A DNA stretch of 64,000 bases from Syntrophotalea acetylenivorans (GCF_001887775.1 NZ_CP015519.1:682001-746000), one strand, 5' to 3'; shown: positions 18,414-27,760, counted from the stretch's first letter. The notes: generated from the letters alone by a model not told the origin. Made by a program: numbers and translations.

Positions 18414-19208
18414 ATGCATTTTGTCGTTTGCATTAAGCAAGTCCCGGATACGATGGACATAACGATTAATCCGGAGACCAACACCCTGCAACGGGACGGT
18501 GTCGCTTCCATCATCAACCCCTTCGACATGTATGCCATAGAAGAGGCCATACGCCTTCGCGAGAAACTGGGCGGGCAGGTAACAGCCCTCAGCATGGGGC
18601 CGCCCCAGGCTGAAAGTGCCCTCCGCGAAGCGATTTCTATGGGAGTCGACAATGCTGTTCTGCTCTCCGACCGTGCTTTTATCGGCAGCGATACCTGGGC
18701 TACCAGCTATACCCTGGCAACGGCCATACGAAAACTTGGGGATTACAGCGTGATATTGTGTGGCAAACAAGCGGCTGATGGGGACACAGCCCAGGTCGGA
18801 CCAGGCATTGCTGAGCACCTCGATTTACCCCAGATAACCTATGTGCGCAAAATTGAAAAAATGACTCCGGATCTTATTGTGGCCCAACGCATGCTGGAGG
18901 AGGGAGTCGAGGTGCTCGAAGCAGAGTTGCCTTGTGTATTGACGGTGGTTAAGGAGATTAATAAGCCCCGGCTACCATCATTGAAAAACATTATGAACGC
19001 CCGCAAAGCACCCATTACCCACTGGCAGGCGAAGGACCTTGCCTGTGACACCTCAAAGCTCGGGCTGGAGGGGTCTTTGACCAAAGTATTAACAGTTTTC
19101 AGTCCTCCCCCACGAAGCAGTGGTGAGGTTATGACCGGAGAGGCCGACCAAATCGTTCACGCCCTGGTGGATAAAATCAAAGAGGCGATCATAACGGCAG
19201 CGTTATAG
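18414..19208 (+). CDS. etfB: Electron transfer flavoprotein beta subunit
   Basis: The 264-residue protein begins MHFVVCIKQVPDTMDITI, with INPFDMYAIEEAIRL and the ETF beta signature around VLCGKQAADGDTAQVGPGIAEHL. ETF beta pairs with ETF alpha to carry electrons from acyl-CoA-dehydrogenase-type enzymes. I chose the ATG at 18414 (GAGGGTG three bases upstream) over the ATG at 18375, which adds 13 residues not seen in the family. It lies divergent to the carrier-protein/dehydrogenase operon, so the dehydrogenase at 16422-17570 is a plausible electron donor. Confidence 0.93.
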   Translation: MHFVVCIKQVPDTMDITINPETNTLQRDGVASIINPFDMYAIEEAIRLREKLGGQVTALSMGPPQAESALREAISMGVDNAVLLSDRAFIGSDTWATSYTLATAIRKLGDYSVILCGKQAADGDTAQVGPGIAEHLDLPQITYVRKIEKMTPDLIVAQRMLEEGVEVLEAELPCVLTVVKEINKPRLPSLKNIMNARKAPITHWQAKDLACDTSKLGLEGSLTKVLTVFSPPPRSSGEVMTGEADQIVHALVDKIKEAIITAAL

Positions 19209-19232
19209 GACTATTGAAAGTGAAACAGACCC

Positions 19233-20432
19233 ATGGATCCTATTTGCATCATAAAAACTAAATGCATCGGTTGCGGGTTATGCGTTAAGGCATGTCCCTT
19301 TGCCGCTATCAGCTTGCAAAATGATCTGGCAGTGGTCGATGTACCCAAGTGCACCTTATGCGGGGCCTGTCTTGAGGTTTGCCCCCATGACGCCATCGAG
19401 ATACGTCAAGCACAGGGCGTTGCTCAGGATTTGAATGATTATTATGACGTATGGATATTTGCGGAACAGAAAAATGGGGTGGTTCAACCCATAGCCTATG
19501 AATTACTGGGCGAGGGTCGCAAACTTGCGGATACCTTGGGAATGTCCCTTTGCGCCGTTTTGATCGGACACGATATCCAAAAACAGGTAACCGCCCTCAC
19601 CTCGCGGGGAGCCGATCGAGTGCATCTTGTCGATCGCGCAGAGCTGGCCTACTTTCAGGATGAACCCTATGCCAATGTACTGAGTGAGCTGGTCCGCCGT
19701 CACAAACCGGCGATTTTACTCTACGGCGCCACCAGCATCGGGCGCAGCCTGGCGCCACGGGTGGCGGTGGCGGTTAACGCCGGCCTCACGGCCGACTGCA
19801 CCGGCCTGTCGATTGTTCCGGAAACCGGTGATCTTTTACAGACCCGTCCAACCTTCGGCGGCAATATCATGGCGACCATCATCAGTCCTGACAACCGCCC
19901 GCAAATGGCTACGGTGCGCCACAAGGTCATGAAAGAAGCCGAGGTCGTTGAGGGGCATAACGGTGAGATTGTGCTGGAAAAGATAGCGAGCGAGCTGTTG
20001 CGATCACGCACACGGCGCTTACGCTTCGAGCCCGAACAGGAAACCACCATGAATATCGCCGAAGCCAATATCATTGTCTCCGGCGGCCGTGGTTTGCAAA
20101 AGCCAGAAAATTTCAAATTAATTCGTGACCTGGCTGAAGTTCTAGGAGCGGGTGTTGGATCGTCCCGTGCGGCAGTAGATGCCGGCTGGATTCCCTACTC
20201 GCATCAGGTGGGGCAGACCGGAAAAACCGTCTGCCCGAAGATATACATTGCCTGCGGCATCAGCGGTCAGATTCAGCATCTGGCGGGCATGTCTTCATCG
20301 GATCTAATTATTGCCATCAATAAAGATCCGGATGCCCCCATATTCAAGTTTGCCAACTATGGACTGGTTGGGGACCTGTTTACAATCGTCCCGCTCTTAA
20401 CCAAAGAGTTCAAAAACCTTTTGGGCAAGTAG
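19233..20432 (+). CDS. etfA: Electron transfer flavoprotein alpha subunit with N-terminal 2[4Fe-4S] ferredoxin domain
   Basis: The 399-residue protein is about 75 residues longer than ordinary EtfA because it begins with two complete ferredoxin motifs, CIGCGLCVKACP and CTLCGACLEVCP, within the first 55 residues. The remainder is ETF alpha, with IFAEQKNGVVQPIAYELLGEG and the FAD-binding C-terminal half (VSGGRGLQKPENF, GSSRAAVDAGWIPYSHQVGQTG, YIACGISGQIQHLAGM). The ferredoxin head offers a route between FAD and low-potential carriers or a membrane oxidoreductase and is common in anaerobic deltaproteobacteria. It starts 24 bases after etfB. Its stop is about 11 bases from the convergent FemAB gene, with no terminator visible between. 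Confidence 0.93.
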   Translation: MDPICIIKTKCIGCGLCVKACPFAAISLQNDLAVVDVPKCTLCGACLEVCPHDAIEIRQAQGVAQDLNDYYDVWIFAEQKNGVVQPIAYELLGEGRKLADTLGMSLCAVLIGHDIQKQVTALTSRGADRVHLVDRAELAYFQDEPYANVLSELVRRHKPAILLYGATSIGRSLAPRVAVAVNAGLTADCTGLSIVPETGDLLQTRPTFGGNIMATIISPDNRPQMATVRHKVMKEAEVVEGHNGEIVLEKIASELLRSRTRRLRFEPEQETTMNIAEANIIVSGGRGLQKPENFKLIRDLAEVLGAGVGSSRAAVDAGWIPYSHQVGQTGKTVCPKIYIACGISGQIQHLAGMSSSDLIIAINKDPDAPIFKFANYGLVGDLFTIVPLLTKEFKNLLGK

Positions 20433-20443
20433 TTGCGTATCGG

Positions 20444-21495
20444 TCAAAAATCCTGCCGATAGACCGGAAAAGCCTCCCTGTCCTGCCTAACCTGTCCAGA
20501 CAAATTACGCCATTTTTCTTCCAGTCGATCATATTCCTCATGGTTAAGCACCATGCGAAAGGTAAAAAAGTCTGCATAATCATTGGAAAAGCCCGCCTTG
20601 AACTTAAACAGGGAATCGGCCTCTCCCCCAATCCGCCTCCCAGATGCAATACGCGATGCCCTTCCTCTTTTCCCCAATTCCGCACGTCGTAAAACATCAA
20701 CTTGCTAGGCGCCACACCAAGAAATTGTTCGGCAGTCCCTCCCAGATGATACTCGATGATACCGTTTGTCACCGTAAACACAGCACCTGCGGCGAACTCG
20801 CCATCGGCAGAGAGCACCACCCATAAATCGAGTTTGTCTTTGAGAGCCTTTTTAAGATCATCGAAATACTCATCGGAAAAAAGATAGAACCCTTTTGCCT
20901 CGACCCTTCGCATCGTTGCACGGTAAACATCCATGAACTGGTGCCAGAATGTCCAAGCATTCCTTACTGTTGAGAATCCATTGTTCTGTAACTTCCTGAT
21001 ATTACGTTTATGATTCTTGCAAGTCTGCCCCAGCATGTCTTCGCAAGATAAACTTAAATCGCAATGAACGGTCTGGCCATGCTGTATCAGCAACCCATAT
21101 TTTTGCAACGTCTCTTTGGGAAAAGAAAGCAAGGGATGCATACGCATGAAGACCGAAATAAGCCCACGCTCCTTTCCCAGTTCAATAAACTTTTGCCATA
21201 GAGCGTCTATAGCGTTTTCATCAGGAGAGCCATAAAGAATTGGGGCGGGATAACCGTAAGGAGACAGGGCATCGCAACCATCAGACTGGATATTTAGATT
21301 TTCTGGCAGCGGTCTGATAAGTAAGGGCAGCAACAGGCCCGCACCCTGTTCTTCAGCGAGGAAGGCCACCGGCTCGCCCTCTTCGTATCTGGCGGCAAAA
21401 GAGACATATTCCGGAAGGTGATAGAAATCGTGAGCAGCTTTGGCCAGGAAGGCCTTCCACCTGGGATCATCTGGGGTAATGAATTCGGCGCTCAT
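20444..21495 (-). pseudogene. FemAB/GNAT-like aminoacyl-transferase family protein, frameshifted
   Basis: The gene reads FITPDDPRWKAFLAKAAHDFYHLPEY, QTCKNHKRNIRKLQNNG and HLGGGLG, which fits the FemAB-related family found in exosortase/EPS loci. After HLGGGLG the frame is lost: the family-like ending (GEADSLFKFKAGFSNDY, DYADFFTFRMV) is in another frame and stops at 20444. One extra base in the C5 run at 20625-20629 would join the two parts into a 350-residue protein, the normal length. The unshifted frame would instead overlap the 3' end of etfA. Start ATG 21495 has GAGGTG close upstream. Its putative role is aminoacyl or acyl transfer onto glycan or peptide. Confidence 0.78.
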
Positions 21496-21560
21496 AGTCA
21501 CCTCACTATTGAAACAGGATCATATGCAAAAAACCATGTGGATATGGCCGTATTTAGTAC

Positions 21561-22780
21561 TTATTCGGCGGCTCCTTCCAGCCAGGCGACAAATCTTTCG
21601 GCGAGAATGCCGCGGCCAAACTCCTGCTCAGCCAGAGCACGGGCATTTTTCCCCATTTCGACCAATTCGTCCCTGTGTTCCGCCATGTATTCCAGGGCAT
21701 CTGCAAAGGCTTTCGGGTCAGAGGGAGGGACCGCGAGGCCACATTTATGGTCTTTGATCATGCCGGCGAGCCAGCCTGGGTAGTTGTTCAGTACCGGCAA
21801 ACCGGAAGCGATGTAATCAAAAAACTTGTTGGGTGAGGTGCCATAGTAGAAAGCCGGAACATTGGCCAGGATCATCAACCCCACATGAGCGGCCCTCTGC
21901 AAACAGGCCAGCTGCTTTTTGGGCACGGGGTCGAGAAAAAGGCAATTGGTTAAACCTTCCGCTTCGGCGCGCTGTTTCAGGGACGGCTTGAGTTTTCCAT
22001 CCCCGATAAAAACCAGCTTGATGTCGGATCTGTGCCGTTTGATTAATTCCGCAGCCGCATCCAATACAGCAGTGAGTCCATTAGCAATGCCATGGGCGCC
22101 GGAAAAAATGGCCACAAAATCGTTTTCGGAAATAGCCTCCGGAAGGAAAGTCTCTTCGGCATAGGGGGTAAAAAGATCCAGATCACAGCCATTGGGAATC
22201 ATGGCTATGTCGGCGTCATCGATACCGCGCCGCTTGATCCCCTCCACAATCCCCGGAGACAGACCGATGCATTTTCTGGCGGAATGGTAAGAAAGCCATT
22301 CCAGGATATCCATGGCCTTAAGCACAAGGGGATCCCTGATAACTCCCATTTCGCGAGGGAGTTCCGGCCACAGGTCTCTGACCTCAAAAACAAAGGGTTT
22401 TCGCCGGAAAAAGGAACCGACAATGCCGGGCAGGCCAACGGTTAAAGGAGTGGAAGTGGTAAAGATAAGATCGTATTTTTCAGTAAGGACAATTTTTAAA
22501 CTGCGCAGGGAAAAGCGTAAGAAGGTAATGCTTCTTTTATATATGCTGTCGTAGTTCGAGTAGGGCAATTCAAGCTCGATCACCTTGATGCCATCGACAT
22601 ATCCAATACGCTTGCCCCCTTTGAACTCTCCGGAAAGGCCGGTCCTGCCAAGAAAAGTAGCCGCGCAAACCATGGTGACCTCATGGCCCGTTGAATCAGG
22701 GCCTTGGCCATTTCATACGACCTAAGACCGCCTGCTCCTTCAGGAGTCGAGAAATACTGGTGAAAATATAAAATTTTCAT
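21561..22780 (-). pseudogene. GT4-family glycosyltransferase, frameshifted near its N-terminus
   Basis: The N-terminus MKILYFHQYFSTPEGAGG with RSYEMAKALIQR is in one frame (ATG at 22780, GAGGTG upstream) and the rest, from MVCAATFLGRTGLSGEF onward, is in another. Adding one base to the C3 run at 22687-22689 restores Q-R-G-H-E-V-T-M-V-C-A and a 406-residue protein, typical of WbuB-like GT4 enzymes. The C-terminal half has the donor-binding pattern (IFSGAHGIANGL, LVFIGDGKLKPSL, PNKFFDYIASGLPVL with the E/D-x7-E-like region). It would add a sugar to the lipid-linked EPS repeat. The restored reading frame is otherwise clean, arguing that damage is recent or an assembly error. Confidence 0.82.
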
Positions 22781-22787
22781 AGTCACC

Positions 22788-24680
22788 TCAAGGGTTGATG
22801 TAAAGATCAGAGGTAATAATAGCCTCTGCAGCGTTGATCTCTATTTCCAGCACAGGAATCTGCGCTTTATGCAGATAAAATCGCGATTCCCAACCATCCT
22901 GCAATTCGAAACGACTGATCGCTACGTTACCGGATACTTTTATCTCTAACTGTTCTCCAACACATTTCAAGCCATCAACCAACCAATTCCCAGGTGCCAG
23001 GCGCCAACGTAAAACAGCCTTAGTTTCGATTCCACCTAACTCGTCGACGACTCTCCACAGACTGCCCACGTTGGTAATGGTACGCTTATGACTAGCCCCG
23101 CGATAATCGCGATAGGAACCGGACCAGGATGTCTGTCCATTCGAAAAGCTCAGTTCTCCCGGTTGCTCCATTTGCAGCCAGCCCCCGCGCAAAAACCGGC
23201 TGAGTCGCGGCATCTGATCCCGTCCGTCAAACTCAACAGTATTGTGGGCTCTGGTGGATGAGAAGTAACTCTGCCAGGGTTCTTCGGCATTGTAAGAATA
23301 AGATCCCGAATCGCGCAGCAGGTTGTCACCCCGATGCCACAAGTCCAAATGAAAGGCGTCGGCATGGCCTGGGCGAAAACAGAAGTTCGGATAACGCAGG
23401 GCACCCCATGTCCTGTCCTCGCCCCTGATCACCACATAGCCTCCGTCAGGAAAATCGCAGGCACTCTGAGAAACGCTCACCATAGGCAGACGTTCATTCG
23501 TCAACTCGAGCCATTTAAGAGGCTCATCCCACGGTCCGGATGGATACACCTTGCCGTCATAAAAAAGGCACATGCCGAGCTGCACTGTTGGGCGAAAGTC
23601 CCGGTAGTCGGTGTCCGAAAGAACGAAGAGCCGGGCACCATCATTGGACCCCAAGTTAGGACCATCTCCGCTTTCGTCCGTCAACTGATACAGCCAGTTA
23701 ATCGCAGCCTTACATCGGGCATAATAATTGGCAGAAAACTCCTTCTGTCTCAACTGACGGCGCCAGAACTCTACGATATTCAAGGTGTCCACAAGAAGTC
23801 GGTGGTAATTGATGGAATATTGAGAAAAACTGCCATCTATCGCTACCAGTTTTTGTACCCTATTTTCCAGCCATTTAAGGCCTTTCTTTTTAAACCGGCG
23901 GCCATTGGTTCTGAGCCTGGGTTGTTTGGCGAATTTTTCAAGCCAGGCACCACCGACATAGAGGGCGGCCGCCTCACTCGTCCCGTGATTGTTATCCTGG
24001 GCTATGGCGTACTTTATGGTAGGCGCTATGCGGCCGCAGTGTTCCGCAATAAATCGGATAAGCCTAGTACTCGGGTTTTGATCCTGCCCGAGCAAAAAGC
24101 CGGTCAGCAGCACCTGTAGTAATCTTATGCTGCTCTCCTGACCGCATTTCCAATTGAGGCCCGCGTTGAGGGGGTTATGCTTAATCCAGTCCGCTACCCA
24201 GGAGTTTAAGGTGACAAGAAAACGTTCATCAGCTGTCTTGCCATAGGCCCTGGCCAAAACAAGTGCCCAATCAAAACGCGAAAGTTCCCAGCAAACCTTG
24301 ATGTCGCCAACATCCTGATTGAAATCACCGATTTTCGACCAATGCCGCTCAGGGTCTTTGCAGGTGCGACCAGTCAAAGGATTTCTAAACCAGTCAGGCG
24401 GCGCGCCCACTTCGATGAACTGATGCGAAAAGTATTTGATTTTGCCTTGCAGGATGTCTTCAGCTTCCTTGACAACGGAACCGCTCAAAGATGGTTGAGA
24501 TGGGCTATCACAGCAAACAGGCTCAGCGGTGAAAAATGCTCCTTCATAGTTCCTGCCCTTTGGGAGCAGCTTTTCAATCAGACCGGAACGAATGGCCAAT
24601 CTGTACAAGGCTACGACCGCTACGTTGTTCAAGCCAAGACGATACAACGTAGGCATATAAACAGACAGTTTTCCAAGCAT
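22788..24680 (-). CDS. Heparinase II/III-fold polysaccharide lyase-like protein
   Basis: The 630-residue protein has an alpha/alpha-toroid first half (WELSRFDWALVLARAYGKT, LNWKCGQESSIRLLQVLL, ISQYSINYHRLLVDTL-like helices) and a beta-sandwich second half with FRPGHADAFHLDLW and TRAHNTVEFDGRDQM, the His-containing signatures of the heparinase II/III family (Tyr and His catalytic residues are present). It lacks a clear cleavable signal peptide. In EPS clusters such proteins are thought to trim, degrade or remodel the polymer. It sits between wecB and a glycosyltransferase in one operon; the ATG at 24680 has an AGGAG site. Confidence 0.85.
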   Translation of the reverse strand: MLGKLSVYMPTLYRLGLNNVAVVALYRLAIRSGLIEKLLPKGRNYEGAFFTAEPVCCDSPSQPSLSGSVVKEAEDILQGKIKYFSHQFIEVGAPPDWFRNPLTGRTCKDPERHWSKIGDFNQDVGDIKVCWELSRFDWALVLARAYGKTADERFLVTLNSWVADWIKHNPLNAGLNWKCGQESSIRLLQVLLTGFLLGQDQNPSTRLIRFIAEHCGRIAPTIKYAIAQDNNHGTSEAAALYVGGAWLEKFAKQPRLRTNGRRFKKKGLKWLENRVQKLVAIDGSFSQYSINYHRLLVDTLNIVEFWRRQLRQKEFSANYYARCKAAINWLYQLTDESGDGPNLGSNDGARLFVLSDTDYRDFRPTVQLGMCLFYDGKVYPSGPWDEPLKWLELTNERLPMVSVSQSACDFPDGGYVVIRGEDRTWGALRYPNFCFRPGHADAFHLDLWHRGDNLLRDSGSYSYNAEEPWQSYFSSTRAHNTVEFDGRDQMPRLSRFLRGGWLQMEQPGELSFSNGQTSWSGSYRDYRGASHKRTITNVGSLWRVVDELGGIETKAVLRWRLAPGNWLVDGLKCVGEQLEIKVSGNVAISRFELQDGWESRFYLHKAQIPVLEIEINAAEAIITSDLYINP

Positions 24681-24706
24681 GTTGCTCCTGTTGAGCCTGG
24701 TGCTAA

Positions 24707-25821
24707 TTAACTGGCATGGAAGTTCATATCGAGTATGGCATCAACGATTCTTTCCGCCGCCTTACCGTCCCATTTCTCCGGTATTTTTCCACCCTTAAAT
24801 TGGCCATTCAGAATCCGTTCAGCTGCCTCCAGAATTTTATTTCGACTATTTCCAACAATGACATTGGTCCCTTCTTCACAGGTTATTGGTCGTTCTGTAT
24901 TGTGCCGCAAGGTGATACAGGGAACTCCCAACACCGTCGTTTCTTCCTGCAATCCCCGCTGTCAGTGAGGACCATCGTGGCGCCCATATTCAGGTGCAGA
25001 AATTCGAGATATCCGAGGGGAGACGTGAGCCAGATTCCTTCAACCTTGTTCCCCGTGGTAAAAAAATGATCCAGACCAAACTCGCTTACCATCTTGCGGG
25101 TGCGGGGATGGATAGGGAAAACAATGGGCAGTTCCCTGGAAATTTCATTTAATGCCTCCAGGATTTCCACCAGGGTTTCTTTATCGTCCACGTTGGAAGG
25201 TCGATGAAGCGTTAGAGTGGCATATTGCCGACAACCAAGACCCAGGTCTTTACGAAGACTGAGTCGTTCGGCCATCTCCTTGTGCTTTAGCAAGGTGTCG
25301 ATCATGACATTGCCGACAAAATATATCTTGTCCTGCGCAACGCCTTCGGTTTTCAGGTTTTGACCTGCCATGTAGTCTGTGATGAAAAGCGCATCGCATA
25401 ATACGTCGGTACAGAGCCGGTTAATCTCCTCCGGCATGGTCATGTCACGGGAACGAAGTCCCGCTTCCACATGAGCAACACGAATCCCGAGTTTTTTGGC
25501 GGTTATGGTACAGGCCATGGTTGAGTTCACATCTCCCACCACGATTACCAGGTCAGGTTGCTCTTTAATACAAACATTTTCGAATTCCACCATGATACGG
25601 GCAGTCTGTTCAGCATGCGATCCGGAACCGATTCCCAGGTCTATATCGGGTTTCGGCATACCCAGTTCTTCAAAGAAGACCTGGCTCATCTTTTGATCGT
25701 AATGCTGACCGGTATGCACAAGAATATGGTGAATACGATCCGGATATCGATTCATGGCATCGATAATCGGTGAAATTTTCATAAAGTTGGGGCGAGCCCC
25801 GACAACATTGATAATTTTCAA
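24707..25821 (-). pseudogene. wecB: Non-hydrolysing UDP-N-acetylglucosamine 2-epimerase, frameshifted
   Basis: The protein opens KIINVVGARPNFMKISPII and carries VHTGQHYD, VVVGDVNSTMA, RVAHVEAGLRS, MPEEINRL and LTLHRPSNVD, all hallmark WecB segments giving UDP-ManNAc from UDP-GlcNAc. At the C-terminus the frame breaks: the expected SGG-LQEETTVLGVP is split, with the tail (CITLRHNTERPITCEEGTN) in another frame. Adding one base to the C4 run at 24954-24957 gives a 371-residue protein, the family length. I chose a TTG start at 25821, because GGTGAGGAG lies seven bases before it and the protein then starts exactly at the family N-terminus. Confidence 0.88.
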
Positions 25822-25868
25822 ATCACAACTCCTCACCAAAGCAAGAGAGAAATCATATATTCAACTCT

Positions 25869-26642
25869 CTAAACAGCATCATTTAAGACGGGGCCATCCC
25901 CAGAATTAATATCTTCTCTGGTAATTATATCCAAAGGGGTCATTAAACCGACGAAGGCCAAAGCTAGCTCCAGTATTTCTCCGACATCGAAAAAAAGTTT
26001 ATCGATCAGTAGATAGGCAATTAAATTGACACCGCAAAAAATGGCGGTACTCAACGAAGGAGATGGCAAGGTTGAAATCAATTTATTCCGGACAAAAATC
26101 CCTATTTTTTTCATAAATGGAATGACAAACCATACAATTCCACAAATTAAGTAAAATAAAGGGTTAAGTATGATATTAAAGTTACGCAAATAATTGCACC
26201 TTGGGTCACCATCGGGAAGGCCGCAAATCTTACAGATATTTAAATTGTGTACATTGAATTCATTTTGTTTGTTGTATTCTTGCAGAATTTTCGTTGTTTC
26301 AAATTGAAAAACATGCTGTCCCCAGCTCAGCTCTTCTCCAAAACATACGAAGCTAAACAGAGAAAAGCCAACAAGCCAGAAAGCAACCATATTCCAGCCA
26401 TTTTTCCTAAAATACTTAAGAAATATCATCAAAAATATAATTGCAGAGCATAGCCAGCAGAGTGCTTCAATATATTCTATAAGGCCTTCCCCGTTATAGT
26501 TTCTGTTGGCTATTTTTGCGGACCATTCACTCAACGACGGAAAAATAATTCCACTGATACTGATAAGGAAAAACAGGGCTACTATAACCGAGGCTAAATA
26601 GGTTCTTTTTAAACTCATGGACAAATTGAATATTGATATCAT
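25869..26642 (-). CDS. Uncharacterised membrane protein with GEELSWGQ motif
   Basis: The 257-residue protein has about six to seven hydrophobic helices and no assigned function. Its central motif FGEELSWGQHVFQ lies just after a helix, and I recall similar E-E-x-S-W-G-Q proteins annotated only as hypothetical. A Cys-rich loop (ICKICGLPDGDPRCN) follows. The DNA is visibly richer in A and T than the flanking glycosyltransferase genes, with many Ile/Phe/Asn/Lys codons, suggesting separate acquisition. It sits between a glycosyltransferase and wecB and is co-directional with both. A conserved acidic pair at a membrane edge could be catalytic, but this is not established. Confidence 0.7.
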   Translation of the reverse strand: MISIFNLSMSLKRTYLASVIVALFFLISISGIIFPSLSEWSAKIANRNYNGEGLIEYIEALCWLCSAIIFLMIFLKYFRKNGWNMVAFWLVGFSLFSFVCFGEELSWGQHVFQFETTKILQEYNKQNEFNVHNLNICKICGLPDGDPRCNYLRNFNIILNPLFYLICGIVWFVIPFMKKIGIFVRNKLISTLPSPSLSTAIFCGVNLIAYLLIDKLFFDVGEILELALAFVGLMTPLDIITREDINSGDGPVLNDAV

Positions 26643-26646
26643 CACA

Positions 26647-27720
26647 TCACCTTTCCTGCGGCATTTTGTGGCTTTTTCGAAAGGAAGTATTGGTATGCAT
26701 ACAATAACTCACAAAACGGTCTGTCCATTTCTCAAAATCAAACAGGGCTCTTCGATTTTGAACGCCGTGACATAAAGTCTGATACATCGCCCCATCAACG
26801 ACCATGTCGGACATGGCGTTATATAAACTATCTGCATCTTGAGGCGGAATCAGTATTCCGCATGTTTCATCGACAATTTCAGGTATGGCTTTCCATATCG
26901 TCGTAATGACGGGAATTCCTGCATTAAATGCTTCCAGTATCACTCCGGGATACCCTTCCCCGACATAATAGGTGGGCAAAATAAGCGCATCGTGGTTCTG
27001 AAGTATTTCCGGAACCCTGTCCGGTTCGGCAACACCGCAATAACTGACACGTTTGCACTGGTTGAAAACGTCTTCCTTCAGGCCATCATAAAACGGTCCA
27101 TATACATTAACCGATACACTATCGTCAAAGCGCTCCGCCGCGGCGATTAGTTCCGGAATGCCCTTAGTAGGGCGAACATGCCCTAAAAACACGAATCGTC
27201 TGCATTTTGCCCTACCTCCGCTACAGTCAGAGAAAGTTCCCGGCAAAGGCCTGCTGGTGGGAAACCACTCTACCCTTTCAAGCCCTGCATCCTTGGCCCC
27301 TTGCTGCAGAACCCGGGTCTGAACCAGATAAAGATTGGCTCTCCGTATGACCCACTCGCCGACAAAGCCTTTCAGCCCCTTAAGCTCCCGATGATCATTT
27401 CCTCCAAACCGCCTGATCAGAAACGGTTTTTTTGACCAACGGCAGGCGGTATAAACAAAAGGACCGATCAAGGGCAATGCACCCAGCCCGACATGCAGTG
27501 TGACAACATCAACGTCACGAACACAACGAAAGATCTCAAAAACAGTCCTCAAAAATTGCCGGATTGCCTTGAACCCCGTACTGCGAATACCACCTGTATT
27601 GATAACCCGGACCCGAACATCATCCCTGCTCTGTAGAGAGCTTACTAGATGCTTCAGCGATACGCTGGTGCCACCGACCGGAGGTGGAAGTGTTCCTATT
27701 ACGCATATCTTAAGAGTCAA
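26647..27720 (-). CDS. GT4-family glycosyltransferase
   Basis: The 357-residue protein starts KICVIGTLPPPVGGTSVSL, a typical GT-B N-terminal glycine-rich loop, and ends with the GT4 donor site: RRFVFLGHVRPTKGIPELIAA and EGYPGVILEAFNAGIPVI with the E-x7-E pattern. It should transfer a sugar from a nucleotide donor to the growing lipid-linked repeat at the cytoplasmic face. TTG at 27720 is used as start because AAAGGA lies seven bases upstream. Donor and acceptor are unknown. Confidence 0.88.
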   Translation of the reverse strand: MTLKICVIGTLPPPVGGTSVSLKHLVSSLQSRDDVRVRVINTGGIRSTGFKAIRQFLRTVFEIFRCVRDVDVVTLHVGLGALPLIGPFVYTACRWSKKPFLIRRFGGNDHRELKGLKGFVGEWVIRRANLYLVQTRVLQQGAKDAGLERVEWFPTSRPLPGTFSDCSGGRAKCRRFVFLGHVRPTKGIPELIAAAERFDDSVSVNVYGPFYDGLKEDVFNQCKRVSYCGVAEPDRVPEILQNHDALILPTYYVGEGYPGVILEAFNAGIPVITTIWKAIPEIVDETCGILIPPQDADSLYNAMSDMVVDGAMYQTLCHGVQNRRALFDFEKWTDRFVSYCMHTNTSFRKSHKMPQER

Positions 27721-27760
27721 CGGACTATCCTTTGCTTCGTTAAAGCCACTGGGTCAAAGG

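Noticed and set aside
20410-20443. Unshifted C-terminal tail of the FemAB gene
   Set aside because: The tail does not resemble the family and would overlap the convergent etfA coding end; the alternative frame has the family-like ending.
20600-25000. Phase-variable contingency runs as the cause of the three EPS frameshifts
   Set aside because: The runs are only 3-5 bases long; typical slipped-strand contingency tracts are longer, so artefact or ordinary mutation is preferred.
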